The notes beneath the pieces were generated by a model that saw nothing but the letters and a program-made list of their open reading frames with translations, made no database searches and had not been told where the DNA came from. Shown piece by piece: positions 18,001-27,439 of a stretch of DNA of 64,000 nt (the stretch's first letter is position 1; each line of letters opens with the position of its first letter). The translations under genes and the position numbers were made by a program. Where the stretch lies: positions 336,814 to 400,813 of the forward strand of contig CANMWA010000003.1 of assembly GCA_947501475.1 (NCBI GenBank). The letters are read 5' to 3'. The stretch comes from an uncultured Aquimarina sp. (GTDB lineage: Bacteria > Bacteroidota > Bacteroidia > Flavobacteriales > Flavobacteriaceae).

Positions 18001-19880
18001 GTAAGTTCAAAATTTCGTTCAACTCCAAATTCTGCAATATCCAAGATTTGGTCTTCTAGCTCTACATCTCCTGTTAACATAATATCAATCATCAGGGGAG
18101 TTCCATAACAATACATAAGTTTAGGATACCTAGGGTTGAAGGCAAATTCACCTCTTTCATTAATCCCACTACCATAAAATTGAGATGCTTTATGTGCTGT
18201 TCTTAGCCATTTAAGTTCTCCTGTTCGCATATAGAGATTCCAGAAAGAACTAGCACGATCAAACAACCAGAGTTCATAATTTCCTCTATCGTATGGATCA
18301 GAAAATTCTGTACTAAAGGTATTTCCTATGATTAATGAAGCGTCGGCATGCCATTGATACTCTGGTGAAACCTGATCTATTGGAGTGAATTTAGTACGCA
18401 TCACACATGTACTCATCCATGCAGGAGGAAGTGTTGCGAATACTGCTGGCTCTTTTACTCCTATATTATCATCATATGGATCATCTGGATCATTTACTAT
18501 AACCCAACGGTCTTTTATATCTCCTTGGGGAGCTGGTAACGGCGCAACACTACCAGATTGACCATACTTAACTTTTATAGTCATTGGAGCTATTGTTGGA
18601 AAAGTAACATTGACATGTATTAAGGCAGAACGTATACCACCAACATTAGCATCATCTGATAAAGAATGCCAGCGTAATGTCTCAGTAATATTTGAAGGTT
18701 GCTCAACATCTGAAGCGTTGGTAACAACGATCTGAGAAACATCGTTTACCAAACTACGTGGAAAAGGAACCCCAAACGATACTAATTCTGTACTACCTGC
18801 GTTTACCGTCGATCCGGGATGTAAGGTAACCAATACCTCACCCGTATCAGGTAAATCTTCATAAATAGAACCATCATTACCTCCTGGTCCCGGATCAGAA
18901 CTTGATTCTGTAGTAATATCGATAACGTTCGAATACTCTGATTCTAGCCCATTTCCCTCTGCTTTTACTCTATAATAATACATAGTAGCAGCATCCAAAT
19001 TATCATCACTATACAAAGTAGTATTGTTGGCAACAGAAGCGATTGCTGTATATGTTATCCCATCCAAAGATCTCTCTACTACAAATAATTCCTCGTTATC
19101 AGAATTATCTGTCCATATAAGATCTATCTGATTAGATGAAACTGCAGTATTCTCTAATGACGTTGGAGCAACAATCTCTACTGGTGGTGTACTACCTGCA
19201 TTAAAACGGATATAGTCAAATCTGGCTTGTAAATCTACCGGGAATGCCCCAAAAACATACGCTATTAGACCTACTTGTGCTGTTGCAGGTATATCGTTTC
19301 TCGTAAAACTATTTCTAAATATCCAAGAAGAACCACCAATAGTTCTAGAATACATACTAAAAAGATTTCCTTCCCGAACTATTCTTAATTCGGCTGCGGT
19401 TCCAGACATATTATCTGTATATGCCTCTATTCGTGTGGTAGCACCACCTATAGTAGATTTTGTTTCAACCGAAGGGATGTCAAATCGCATTCCGGCTACA
19501 TTAAAAACATAACTATCGCTACCGGGACTAGAAGCGGGATCTCTAACCATTATTCCCGCCAATTGTGTGTCATTTGTTATATCGTTTGCTGGATTTCTAA
19601 TACTTTTAGTAAATACAGCAGTAGTTACATCAAAATCTCCTGTAATAGTTTTGTATATAAAACCGGCAGAATCCTCATGGAACCATGCGCATGTATCATC
19701 ATTACATGTCATTTCCATGGTCATAGAGCCATTTCCTACAGGAACAGGTGTTTCAAAAAATTGATCTTGATGTAAGTTCCATGTTGGATTGAGTTCTGCA
19801 GTATTAAATTCATCGCTTAATTGTCCAAAAAAATTCTGGGACACTAAAATGAATATACATAGATAAAGTACTTTTTTCAT
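15078..19880 (-). CDS. Very large modular type IX secreted protein (DUF1349-like, FN3, alpha-barrel glycan domain, SbsA-Ig, sorting domain)
   Basis: The 1600-residue protein has a signal peptide (to about residue 19). Residues ~22-230 look like a DUF1349 / concanavalin-type domain (QLSDEFN, GIMVRDP). An FN3 domain follows at ~236-326. Residues ~345-870 form a long Trp/Tyr-rich domain: its start resembles the RIFT barrel of PcRGLX/YetA-like polysaccharide lyases and the rest looks like an alpha/alpha barrel. FN3 domains follow at about 877-1155, then two SbsA-type Ig modules (~1160-1287 and ~1387-1507) around another FN3. The end (TYPVPAKESV ... GYYIIKV ... KWIVKD) is a type A T9SS sorting domain. 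It is probably a surface or released polysaccharide-active or binding protein. Enzyme identity is uncertain. Confidence 0.85.
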   Translation of the reverse strand: MKKVLYLCIFILVSQNFFGQLSDEFNTAELNPTWNLHQDQFFETPVPVGNGSMTMEMTCNDDTCAWFHEDSAGFIYKTITGDFDVTTAVFTKSIRNPANDITNDTQLAGIMVRDPASSPGSDSYVFNVAGMRFDIPSVETKSTIGGATTRIEAYTDNMSGTAAELRIVREGNLFSMYSRTIGGSSWIFRNSFTRNDIPATAQVGLIAYVFGAFPVDLQARFDYIRFNAGSTPPVEIVAPTSLENTAVSSNQIDLIWTDNSDNEELFVVERSLDGITYTAIASVANNTTLYSDDNLDAATMYYYRVKAEGNGLESEYSNVIDITTESSSDPGPGGNDGSIYEDLPDTGEVLVTLHPGSTVNAGSTELVSFGVPFPRSLVNDVSQIVVTNASDVEQPSNITETLRWHSLSDDANVGGIRSALIHVNVTFPTIAPMTIKVKYGQSGSVAPLPAPQGDIKDRWVIVNDPDDPYDDNIGVKEPAVFATLPPAWMSTCVMRTKFTPIDQVSPEYQWHADASLIIGNTFSTEFSDPYDRGNYELWLFDRASSFWNLYMRTGELKWLRTAHKASQFYGSGINERGEFAFNPRYPKLMYCYGTPLMIDIMLTGDVELEDQILDIAEFGVERNFELTDTRTSLWTERGLAYWLLSALTAYEVTGEEVYKNRVIYRFESAYNRNPDGVMLHQMGLHEIGGLSNDDRLSQPIISPWMSALLSEAIWRYYLQSEDTRALQFIAGMGEHIARHCIYEVTPGFGGISPSSSIIGAIQPAYLWSGEASQEYLQTDPFTTVYDDDQHALDVAGLLARAYWAQKKLGSETSVTATGIDQLITTSKAELERRNYGLSRGAGRKYNWQYGTTSDIDWLITNIPGTVTPPPPPVVIDAPTLLDATAVSSSQIDLVWTDNSDNEESFVIERSLNGTDYTEIASIASNTTTYSDENLEASTTYFYTVRAIRGTSSSNQSNVAETITFPEPTVLVAPSSLVSSNITETSVVLNWTDNSSNETGFEIERGTDGNNFTNVGAVNANVTTFASSGLTSDTQYFYRIRAINDTDTSEYSNVIDITTESGSDPDTEAPSQPAGLTFSNVTSFSVDLSWNASTDNVGVTGYNIYRNEETAPVATVTGTSYTDTGLNAATSYNYTVSAIDAVGNESVQSSALPITTTAAPSGDVFGPFNPAVNGIVEVSPAPGSINVPVTSKLIVRLTAAVLSDQFVNAQGIRLYKEGESTPVYQYVFSDPEPMAGQTEVTFDIPILEPNTNYYILAAFTWVKLNDAPWRAFAIEENAWSFRTGSEADTEAPSIPQNVVSANQSETTISLSWDTSTDNRGVTGYNIYRNGQTTPIAMVTGTSYTDIGLTAATTYNYTVSAVDARGNESTQSSVLSITTTEVVPSEPVFGPFNPAVNGIVEVSPAPGSSNVPVTSKLIVRLVGETVANQYVNSQGIRLYEEGNPTPVFQYVFRDSELYVGQSEITFEIPTLDPNTNYYVLANFGWTKLNTAPWNPGAIEENAWRFRTGSSPQLLSITNRVILKTYPVPAKESVSIDLSGYEKQGTALIEVYTLGGRKYSSFTQKMTGGTITKEIDLSKLPSGYYIIKVTLDKMKFTKWIVKD

Positions 19881-20373
19881 AAGTTAAGTGTATTTAGGGT
19901 TTAATAAAAGAAAGACATAAATTTACCTGGTTAGCATGTGAACTTCTGCTACTCCAATTGATTCTTACATCTTTAGAAAATATTGTTCTTATTAAATAAT
20001 AGTAATAGATTCTTATTCGAGAATAGAACAAGAAGAATAATGCATGGTTTTTTTTCATGATCATATAGCTTTTAATTAATATTTTGGGGAAACTATATGT
20101 TTTAAGAATTACGAATGTATAAGAATTTGATTATCAAGGAAAGGACATATGTTTCAAATGCAGGTATTATTGTTCCAAAATAATTTTTAGCAATGAAATA
20201 TTAAAAAAACCAAATTTCTCTTTGAAAGAGGTACATTAATTATTTAACCCGTAGATCAATGAATCTTCAAATCCTCTTAAATAATTATGTTTGGGGCTAA
20301 CAAAAAAAGTATTGAAGAGATCATAATTATTTTCAATAATTTTTATGATCTTTATAGAAAAGGATCACAACAC
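19881..20373. other. Divergent intergenic region carrying copy 1 of the shared regulatory architecture
   Basis: The 493 bases between the large cargo gene and the small lipoprotein gene hold no supported reading frame longer than the N-terminal extension discarded for the lipoprotein. The only recognised structure is the two-half-site promoter at 20112-20176 on the minus strand. Confidence 0.5.
20112..20176 (-). promoter_or_regulatory. Two-half-site promoter, copy 1 (towards the 1600-residue cargo gene)
   Basis: Read on the minus strand, GGAACAAT (from 20176) and GAAACATA (from 20155) are direct half-sites 21 bp apart. A -7 element TACATTCG (7 of 8 matches to TAnnTTTG) ends at 20112, 43 bp from the proximal half-site. 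Both spacings equal those at 32632-32696 and 36138-36202. This is the weakest copy in base identity. The transcript would carry a leader of about 225 nt to the start at 19880. Confidence 0.45.
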
Positions 20374-20742
20374 ATGAAAAATATGCTTAAAATAGCCTGC
20401 TTATTTATAACGCTTAGTTTATATAATTGTAATTCGGTTAAGGGAACAGACACCAAAGATATCTCGAGTGCAAAAACAGATGTTCAACAAACAACTTCAA
20501 AAGAAATGATAGAAAAAGGGTTTAGCAAAGGCACTATTGCCACTAGTAAATCTAAAGAATGCCCATATATACTTACTATTGAAGAATATACTGATAAACT
20601 AGATCCGATGAATATCGAAAAGTTCTTCAAGGGTGATGTTCCCAAACAAGTATGGGTGAAATTTGCAAGTCTTAGAATGCCTAGTAGATGTAACGAAGCT
20701 CGCCCAGTGTCTATTTTAGAAATTGAAACTCGTAAAGAGTAG
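20374..20742 (+). CDS. Hypothetical small lipoprotein
   Basis: The start at 20374 is preferred because it is preceded by AAAGGA and begins a lipoprotein signal (MKNMLKIACLFITLSLYNC, Cys19). The longer frame from 20287 would bury that signal. The mature ~100 residues contain two further cysteines (ECPYILTIEEY and SRCNEARPV) and a VWVKFASLRMP segment. The product is probably an envelope lipoprotein. No family recognised. It ends 1 nt from the convergent type IX cargo gene at 20744. Confidence 0.7.
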   Translation: MKNMLKIACLFITLSLYNCNSVKGTDTKDISSAKTDVQQTTSKEMIEKGFSKGTIATSKSKECPYILTIEEYTDKLDPMNIEKFFKGDVPKQVWVKFASLRMPSRCNEARPVSILEIETRKE

Positions 20743-20743
20743 A

Positions 20744-23728
20744 CTATCTAACAATAAATTTTTTGGCCTCACTTTTTCTATCTTCTCCAAACCTTACAAA
20801 GTATACTCCTGATTTTGCATAAGACATATCTAATGTATATATAAAACGGCTATTGGCATCTTTTACAACTAGGTTAGAGGCTATTAACTGACCAAGAATA
20901 TTAAAAATAAAAATTCTTTTTTCTGTCTCTGTCCCCAAATCTGTTCTAGTGATTAAAAATTGGTTTCCGGATTCACTAATAACTACTAATCCTGCTTCTA
21001 ATTCTTTGTTTTCACCGATCTCGACAGTATAATCATGAGTCGTACCAAGATCCATAGAACCGCAAGGATCATTTAATGGTGCTTTAGCATTATTAGTGAC
21101 ATCACCTCCTCTAATTCTAAGCAAATGTTTTCCTAAAGGGACTTGATTATTGATAGAAATTGTAAAATCTTGATTAGTATTAGCTTCTTGAATAATCGCA
21201 TTATCGATAAGTTGTTCTGACTCTTCAAAAACCATATTATCATTAAAATCTATCCATAGCGAAATACGTTCTGATTCTTGATCATCTGCAAATCCAGATT
21301 GCACAGTTAAAGTAAATGCTCCTAAAGATCGATTTAAATTAATAACAAAATCACCTGTAAAATCTTCATATCCTGTATTACAAGTGATCTCATTTTTTAC
21401 ATTAGATAATTCAAAAAATGTTACACCATCTCCAAATTGCCTGCAATTGGCAATAGGCCTACATAAATCTCTAACTACAATCCTTTCAATACTATCATTT
21501 TCTGTTTCTTGATCATTCGCTAGCATTGTGCCTATCTCAAATTTGAATTTTCCTGTTCCTATAATATTTGCAAGAGTTTCAAAAGTATAAGTCACTTCTT
21601 GCTGAGGAGCAATGGTTCCAGTAAAAACTTCGTTTACCTTTTCTCCATCATCCAAAATATAGAAAACAGGGATATTGCTTTGAGGAGTATTTCCAAAATT
21701 GAACAGTGTAATTGTTATCGATTCTGGTTCTATAGAAAGATCACTGCCTGATAAAGGAGATACTAGTTCTCCTACACCTACGTCTGCACCTAAAATATTT
21801 TTAACCCTTTTAAGACTACAGTCGTTTTCTGGTTTACTATCGGCAGCTAAATTTGTTTCTGCTGTGATTTCAAATAGTTCTCCAGAAGATAAATCAGTTG
21901 TTGTAGCAAATGTAAAAGATACCTGCTTGCCAGGGCCAATGGGGCCCGCCAATAGCTCATTTGCAACAGTAACCCCATTTACCGCATAATTCACGGGGAT
22001 ATCACTTGCAGCTGTAGAACCAAAATTTTTAATCGTTACTGTTATGGTTTCACTATCAGAAAAAACAGCATCATCTTCGGGTACGTCTATACTAATGACA
22101 CCCACATCAACAGGAACATCATTAGCAATCTTAAAAACCCCTACAATATTTCTTGCATTTAATCCTGTATTTTCAAAATATTCTGCAATATGCCAAAATG
22201 TTTGATCATCTGTTGGATCTACCGTAAGTTGTGCATAATCACCATAACGCTGCATAGTTGTTCTATCAATATCTGTTCCAACAGCAATAGTTTGCTCTGT
22301 AACAGTCATTGCCCCTAATGGATCACTTGCCAATCGCCCAGTATATCGTATCGAGGCAAAACTATCTCCAGTAGCACCATTAGCAGTAGTACCCATAGTG
22401 GTGTATCCCATACCAATGTTACCAAAAATATCCATAGCCATACTACCGCACCATGCACTTTTCCCTTCGGAAGATGTGTAAGTACCTTCTTGAAATACAG
22501 TCCATGGTTGCCCATCTCCATTTTGTCGTAACTCGTACCATCGAATAGCTGCTATATTATCATTAACAGGGTCTATATCAACAGCAAAATTGAGCAATAC
22601 TGAATTATAATCACAAAATCTTCTGTAATTGGTGGCATACATTACTGCTCCTTGTAATACATCTATATCATCGCCTCCTATACCAGGTTGTGGTAAATTT
22701 CCAAAAAATCCTCCATCAAAAGTAGAATCAAATGGGGTTACTTCTATTTCTTCTGCTTCAACAATTGTAGACTCGCTAGGAGAAATCCAATTCACATCAA
22801 TTTTCCATAGCTTTAAGATATCCTTATCTACACCTTCCCATTCATCATCTTGAAAATAGATGATTCGGGCATCGCCATCTGGAGGCAATGTATTTCCTAA
22901 AGCATTAAATGATGCAGGACTATAAAACCCACTTATTCTGGATCCTGGAAGTGGGAATCCGATTATTTTCACATTCTCTTCTTCTTCTCCTATCAACATT
23001 TTATCTCTTTCGATCACAAAAACCACATTGCTGCTATCTTGGGACCCTTGGTCTTTATTAGCGGTTACATAATATCCATCAGACCAAATTGAAAACTTTG
23101 TATAATCGGGAAAACTTCCTGTATTAAATCTATAGGTAAACCATCCATCATTTACCGGATCTGGACCTTTACATACTGCGACTAAGAATCCATCGGGGCT
23201 ATTAGAGAACTGAGTAATAACAAATCGATCTACAAAACTATCATAAAACACGATAGGGTCGCCTAGACTTTCTCCTGGGAATATATTCTCTAATGATGAT
23301 GAAGGAATTAATACATTTCCATTTCTATCATGTATTGCAAACGCTGAATTTTTTGCACTCACATAGTGACTAGGGCCTATTGCTCCAGTTGGATCAGAAG
23401 GGGAAACCGATCTTGAGTTAGCCTCAAAAGTAAGAGAAGGTGCTTTACCTGCTCTTTTACTCTGAGCATTTTTTTGGCGACTCAATAAAGGATCCATACC
23501 TCTTGGAAAACCTTTGCCTGGTATAATTTTATTTGCGCCAGTTCTACGCGGATTAACTGCTCCTTTTTTTGATTTGGCAGGGATTAATTCTTTTCCAGCA
23601 AGCGGCCCCACTTCAATCATATATGCTGCGGTATTTACCATGTTAGCTTTCATCTCTGCTTTCTTTTGGGAAAACCCAATAGTAACAAAAAGTAAAAAAA
23701 CAATAACCGCAATCTTCTTCAATAGCAT
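20744..23728 (-). CDS. Type IX secreted protein with CARDB-like, GEVED and sorting domains
   Basis: The 994-residue protein has a signal peptide (residues 1-20). Residues ~90-530 form a repetitive beta-rich region, probably a propeller (PSDPTGAIGPSHYVSAKN, YGDYAQLTVDPTDDQTFWH). Two CARDB-type Ig-like domains follow (DVGVISIDVPEDD and VGVGELVSPLSGSDLS), then a GEVED domain (SLWIDFNDNMVFEESEQL) with GTTHDYTVEI, and a type A T9SS sorting domain ending KKFIVR. It is likely displayed on the cell surface or released, in adhesion or macromolecule binding. No catalytic residues are evident. Confidence 0.85.
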   Translation of the reverse strand: MLLKKIAVIVFLLFVTIGFSQKKAEMKANMVNTAAYMIEVGPLAGKELIPAKSKKGAVNPRRTGANKIIPGKGFPRGMDPLLSRQKNAQSKRAGKAPSLTFEANSRSVSPSDPTGAIGPSHYVSAKNSAFAIHDRNGNVLIPSSSLENIFPGESLGDPIVFYDSFVDRFVITQFSNSPDGFLVAVCKGPDPVNDGWFTYRFNTGSFPDYTKFSIWSDGYYVTANKDQGSQDSSNVVFVIERDKMLIGEEEENVKIIGFPLPGSRISGFYSPASFNALGNTLPPDGDARIIYFQDDEWEGVDKDILKLWKIDVNWISPSESTIVEAEEIEVTPFDSTFDGGFFGNLPQPGIGGDDIDVLQGAVMYATNYRRFCDYNSVLLNFAVDIDPVNDNIAAIRWYELRQNGDGQPWTVFQEGTYTSSEGKSAWCGSMAMDIFGNIGMGYTTMGTTANGATGDSFASIRYTGRLASDPLGAMTVTEQTIAVGTDIDRTTMQRYGDYAQLTVDPTDDQTFWHIAEYFENTGLNARNIVGVFKIANDVPVDVGVISIDVPEDDAVFSDSETITVTIKNFGSTAASDIPVNYAVNGVTVANELLAGPIGPGKQVSFTFATTTDLSSGELFEITAETNLAADSKPENDCSLKRVKNILGADVGVGELVSPLSGSDLSIEPESITITLFNFGNTPQSNIPVFYILDDGEKVNEVFTGTIAPQQEVTYTFETLANIIGTGKFKFEIGTMLANDQETENDSIERIVVRDLCRPIANCRQFGDGVTFFELSNVKNEITCNTGYEDFTGDFVINLNRSLGAFTLTVQSGFADDQESERISLWIDFNDNMVFEESEQLIDNAIIQEANTNQDFTISINNQVPLGKHLLRIRGGDVTNNAKAPLNDPCGSMDLGTTHDYTVEIGENKELEAGLVVISESGNQFLITRTDLGTETEKRIFIFNILGQLIASNLVVKDANSRFIYTLDMSYAKSGVYFVRFGEDRKSEAKKFIVR

Positions 23729-23896
23729 AGACTTTATTTTATGAAGTAATTTCTTCTTTTTCGACTAAAATACAATTAAACTTAAACATATGATAATGAT
23801 CAAATACCTAATTCATAATAAAACAACTCCAGTAACAATAAAACTAAGGAGTATTTATCATTACAACTATAATTCAGCTTAGAGATTGTATATTAC

Positions 23897-23938
23897 ATAA
23901 TAAAAGCTGCAAAGAATCATCTTAGCAGCTTTTATTAT
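23897..23938 (-). terminator. Hairpin after glycyl-tRNA synthetase
   Basis: A 14-bp stem (23897-23910 with 23925-23938) lies 16 nt after the stop of the minus-strand synthetase gene. The T-rich arm (GCAGCTTTTATTAT) follows the GC part in the transcript, as in a terminator. Confidence 0.7.
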
Positions 23939-23953
23939 TGTCATAGTAAAAAA

Positions 23954-25489
23954 TTATTTCAACCAATGCTCGGCATCAGTTTTTTCAGAAATAATTGATT
24001 TCAATTGTGTGATAGGCACACGTTTTTGTTCCATAGTATCTCGATCTCTTATGGTAACCGTTTGATCATTTATTGTATCGTGATCAATTGTAATACAGAA
24101 TGGTGTACCATTGGCATCTTGTCTTCGATATCGTCGACCTATTGCATCTTTTTCATCATAGATCACATTAAATTTCCACTTTAGATCTTCAACAATTTGC
24201 TGTGCAATTTCTGGCAGGCCATCTTTTTTAACTAGAGGAAGTATAGCCGCTTTTACAGGCGCTACTACTGCAGGTAATTTTAAAACTACTCTACTAGAAC
24301 CATCTTCTAATTGTTCGTCTTGTAAAGACGTAGCAAATACTGCTAAGAACATCCTATCTAATCCTATAGAAGTTTCTACTACATAAGGTACATAGCTTTC
24401 TTTTAATTCTGGATCAAAGAATTGTAATTTTTTTCCCGAGTATTGTTCGTGTGCTTTGAGGTCGAAATCTGTTCTAGAATGAATTCCTTCTAGTTCTTTA
24501 AAGCCAAATGGGAAATTAAACTCAATATCGGCTGCAGCATTAGCGTAATGTGCCAATTTATCATGATCATGAAAACGATAATTATCTTCTCCTAAACCTA
24601 GTGAATGATGCCATTTGAGACGAGTATCTTTCCAATATTCATACCATTTCATTTCTTCACCTGGGCGTACAAAGAATTGCATTTCCATTTGTTCGAACTC
24701 ACGCATTCTGAATATAAACTGTCTTGCTACAATTTCATTTCTAAAAGCCTTACCAGTTTGTGCAATCCCAAACGGAATTTTCATTCTACCCGTTTTTTGA
24801 ACATTCAAGAAGTTCACAAAGATACCTTGGGCTGTCTCTGGTCGTAGATATAAATCTGTAGCAGTTTCTGCCGAGGCGCCTAATTTTGTACCAAACATCA
24901 AGTTAAACTGCCTAACTTCGGTCCAGTTTTTTGAGCCTGTTTCTGGGTCAGCAATACCAAGTTCTTCTATTAACGCTTTTACATCTGCAAGGTCTTCGTT
25001 TTCTAGAGACTTACCCATCCTCTTAAGCACTTCTTCTTTTCCAGATAAATACTTTACTACTCTTGGATTGGTGGTAATAAACTGTTCTTCATCAAAACTG
25101 TCACCAAAACGTTTTTTGGCCTTGGCAATCTCTTTTTGCGCCTTTTGATTAAGCTTTTCTGCATAATCTTCGATTAAAACATCAGCTCTATATCGTTTTT
25201 TAGAATCTTTATTATCAATTAAAGGATCATTAAACGCATCTACGTGGCCTGATGCTTTCCAAGTTGTAGGATGCATAAATATAGAAGCATCTAATCCTAC
25301 TATATTTTGATGCATGTTTACCATGCTTTTCCACCAGTATTCTCGTATGTTCTTTTTGAGTTCTACGCCATTTTGCCCATAGTCGTATACTGCACTTAAT
25401 CCATCATAGATTTCACTAGACCCAAAAATGTACCCATACTCTTTGGCATGGGCTATTACCTTTTTAAATTTATCTTCTTGATTTGCCAT
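23954..25489 (-). CDS. glyS: Glycine--tRNA ligase, single-chain dimeric type
   Basis: The enzyme charges tRNA-Gly. The start at 25489 (MANQEDKFKKVIAHAKEYGY) gives 511 residues; the upstream extension to 25537 looks untranslated. It is the alpha2-type class II synthetase found in Bacteroidota and eukaryotes, not the alpha2beta2 type. Visible are YDYGQNG near the start, motif 2 with FRNEIVARQFIFRMREFEQME, a LEGIHSRTDFDL glycine-binding stretch, motif 3 GLDRMFLAVF and the C-terminal anticodon-binding domain (KDAIGRRYRRQDANGTPFC). It lies between a type IX cargo gene and a coiled-coil protein gene. Confidence 0.97.
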   Translation of the reverse strand: MANQEDKFKKVIAHAKEYGYIFGSSEIYDGLSAVYDYGQNGVELKKNIREYWWKSMVNMHQNIVGLDASIFMHPTTWKASGHVDAFNDPLIDNKDSKKRYRADVLIEDYAEKLNQKAQKEIAKAKKRFGDSFDEEQFITTNPRVVKYLSGKEEVLKRMGKSLENEDLADVKALIEELGIADPETGSKNWTEVRQFNLMFGTKLGASAETATDLYLRPETAQGIFVNFLNVQKTGRMKIPFGIAQTGKAFRNEIVARQFIFRMREFEQMEMQFFVRPGEEMKWYEYWKDTRLKWHHSLGLGEDNYRFHDHDKLAHYANAAADIEFNFPFGFKELEGIHSRTDFDLKAHEQYSGKKLQFFDPELKESYVPYVVETSIGLDRMFLAVFATSLQDEQLEDGSSRVVLKLPAVVAPVKAAILPLVKKDGLPEIAQQIVEDLKWKFNVIYDEKDAIGRRYRRQDANGTPFCITIDHDTINDQTVTIRDRDTMEQKRVPITQLKSIISEKTDAEHWLK

Positions 25490-25573
25490 TGCGCAAAAAT
25501 AATTGAATTTGTATGAATTGAAAACGAATTTATCCAATTAATATCTTCAGAAAGGAATTTCTGATAAAAGCAT

Positions 25574-25611
25574 AAAAAAAACCGTCATATTTTTAAAATA
25601 TGACGGTTTTT
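25574..25611. terminator. Bidirectional terminator between the coiled-coil gene and glyS
   Basis: A nearly perfect palindrome with arms of about 17 bp (core ACCGTCATATTTT) and flanking A and T tracts lies 17 nt after the stop of the minus gene at 25629 and about 85 nt before the glyS start. Confidence 0.85.
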
Positions 25612-25628
25612 GATTTTATCTAAAGAAT

Positions 25629-26510
25629 TTACTTTAATTCGAATTGTGTATTAGAGATCATTCTTGGTCCAGAGAAAAGATTTACTACATAATTTCCTTT
25701 AACCAATTCTCCTTCTGATGCATCAACCAGCACACAAACATCTAATGCATCGTTTTCATAAAAAACTTTATTACGACCACTATAAGTAAGTATCGCATCA
25801 TCAAAGTTTACAGAAATTTTATCTCCTATTAGATTGTTTTCTGGGTTTATCACCTGTACAAAAAGTTCTTTGTCTCCTTTTTCTGTCAATTTGTTTGGAG
25901 ATAGTGTAAAACACACTCTTACTTTTTCAGCTTTAGAAGCCTTGGTAGCAGATGATATTTTACCACTATTACGTACACGTACTCCTTCTGCCTTAATATT
26001 AGATGCAGTAAGAGCAGATCCTCTTTCTACGATTTCGGCAAGTTGTGCGTTTTGCGTTTGTAAAGAATCAGAATATATAATTCTTTGATTTAATGCTACC
26101 GAAGTACTATCAAGATCAGTACTTAATTGTGTATTAGCAACTGTTAAACTATCAGCCAGCTTAAACAATCTTTCACGTTCTTTCTTTAATTTTCCTACTT
26201 CTCTTCTGTATCTTGAAATCAAAGCTAGGTTAGCGTCATTATCTTTTACACTATCTAACAATACTACGATACGTTCTTTTGCCTTTAATAAATGGTCATC
26301 CATTACTTCATTAAGAGCAATTGCATTATCATACTTTGTAATCAATTCTCCTAATTCGCTTTCAATAAGGTCTTTTTCTTGTTGCAAAATTGCTTTATTT
26401 TGCTTCTCTTCGTTGTAAAACTTATACGTAAATATCCCTAAAATAAGCAATAGTGCTCCAAGAACACCAATAAGGATTTTAAGAGTTAAGTTATTTTTTT
26501 GAGTTGTCAT
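25629..26510 (-). CDS. Inner-membrane-anchored coiled-coil protein, conserved in flavobacteria, function unknown
   Basis: The 293-residue protein has one N-terminal membrane helix (LKILIGVLGALLLILGIFTYKF, residues ~9-30), then about 150 residues of heptad-rich coiled coil (ILQQEKDLIESELGELITKY and following). A C-terminal beta-rich domain of ~100 residues follows (KVRVCFTLSPNKLTEKG; GNYVVNLFSG). The topology suggests a periplasmic rod with a globular tip. Similar proteins are sometimes labelled chromosome-partition proteins in databases, but no ParA nucleotide motif is present here. It is divergent from comF. Confidence 0.65.
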   Translation of the reverse strand: MTTQKNNLTLKILIGVLGALLLILGIFTYKFYNEEKQNKAILQQEKDLIESELGELITKYDNAIALNEVMDDHLLKAKERIVVLLDSVKDNDANLALISRYRREVGKLKKERERLFKLADSLTVANTQLSTDLDSTSVALNQRIIYSDSLQTQNAQLAEIVERGSALTASNIKAEGVRVRNSGKISSATKASKAEKVRVCFTLSPNKLTEKGDKELFVQVINPENNLIGDKISVNFDDAILTYSGRNKVFYENDALDVCVLVDASEGELVKGNYVVNLFSGPRMISNTQFELK

Positions 26511-26582
26511 AATTAATTTTTAATTTTTGATGGTTATTTCAATAGCTAAAATATAATAATTAATGTTAATCACCCTAATAAA

Positions 26583-27263
26583 ATGCTAAGAGACTTAGCT
26601 TATTTATTCTTCCCTATATATTGTGCTGCTTGCGATAAGCCTTTATATAAGAACGAAAGATTGTTATGCACTACATGTAGACACATACTCCCTTTAAGCA
26701 ATTTCCATAACGTAAACGCAAAAAAAATTGAAAAAGTATTTTATGGACGTATCAAAATTGAAAATGCTACTTCATTATTTGTATTTCAAAAGCATGGTTT
26801 GGTTCAAAATTTAATCCATAATCTAAAATATAGAGGACGAGAAGAAATAGGAATAGAAATTGGTAGATGGCTTGCAGAAGAAATTAGTCAAAATTCTGAT
26901 TATCAAAGCATTGATGCTATTATCCCTGTGCCTTTGCACAAAAAAAGACTGCGCGAGAGAGGATATAATCAAGTAGAAACATTTGGAGTAGAAATAGCTA
27001 AAAAACTTAATGTAAAATACATTGACAGTGTACTAAAAAAAAATTCTTATACTAGCAAACAATCTAAACGAGGAAAACTTTCGAGATGGGTAAACACTTC
27101 TGAAACATTTGGTATACAAAATGAGTCTTTGCTAAAAAACAAGCATATTTTACTGGTAGATGATATTGTTACCACTGGTGCTACAATTGAGGCATGTGTG
27201 AATACATTAAAAACGATACCAGGGATCAAAATAAGTATTGCTACGATGGCAATAACAGAATAA
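26583..27263 (+). CDS. comF: ComF family phosphoribosyltransferase-like protein
   Basis: The 226-residue protein has an N-terminal zinc-ribbon-like pair (YCAACDKPLY ... LCTTCRHIL), then a type I phosphoribosyltransferase fold ending in the PRPP-binding loop HILLVDDIVTTGATIEAC near residues 190-207. RERGYNQVE near 120 is the ComF-specific motif. ComF proteins are needed for DNA uptake in competent bacteria, with the biochemical role still unsettled. It is monocistronic and divergent from the coiled-coil gene. Confidence 0.93.
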   Translation: MLRDLAYLFFPIYCAACDKPLYKNERLLCTTCRHILPLSNFHNVNAKKIEKVFYGRIKIENATSLFVFQKHGLVQNLIHNLKYRGREEIGIEIGRWLAEEISQNSDYQSIDAIIPVPLHKKRLRERGYNQVETFGVEIAKKLNVKYIDSVLKKNSYTSKQSKRGKLSRWVNTSETFGIQNESLLKNKHILLVDDIVTTGATIEACVNTLKTIPGIKISIATMAITE

Positions 27264-27439
27264 ATTAAAATTTTGAACTTAAGATTTCGTTATAAAACGA
27301 GATGAACCTAACAGCCGGCATAGGCAAGTTCAACGTACTACATAAAAACTTGTTTACATATACTCTAATATAGCGTTTTATTAAGTTTTTTTGTTTTTTA
27401 ATATAGTTGTTTCTTTGTGCTGAAAAATTTGTTTTAGAG

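Noticed and set aside
20287..20373. N-terminal extension of the small lipoprotein
   Set aside because: ATG at 20374 has a better ribosome-binding site and begins a lipoprotein signal directly.
27272..27335. Possible palindromic repeat between comF and the Ig lipoprotein (GAACTT...AAGTTC with a GCCGGC core)
   Set aside because: The outer arms are only six bases and the inside does not pair well, so it may be chance.
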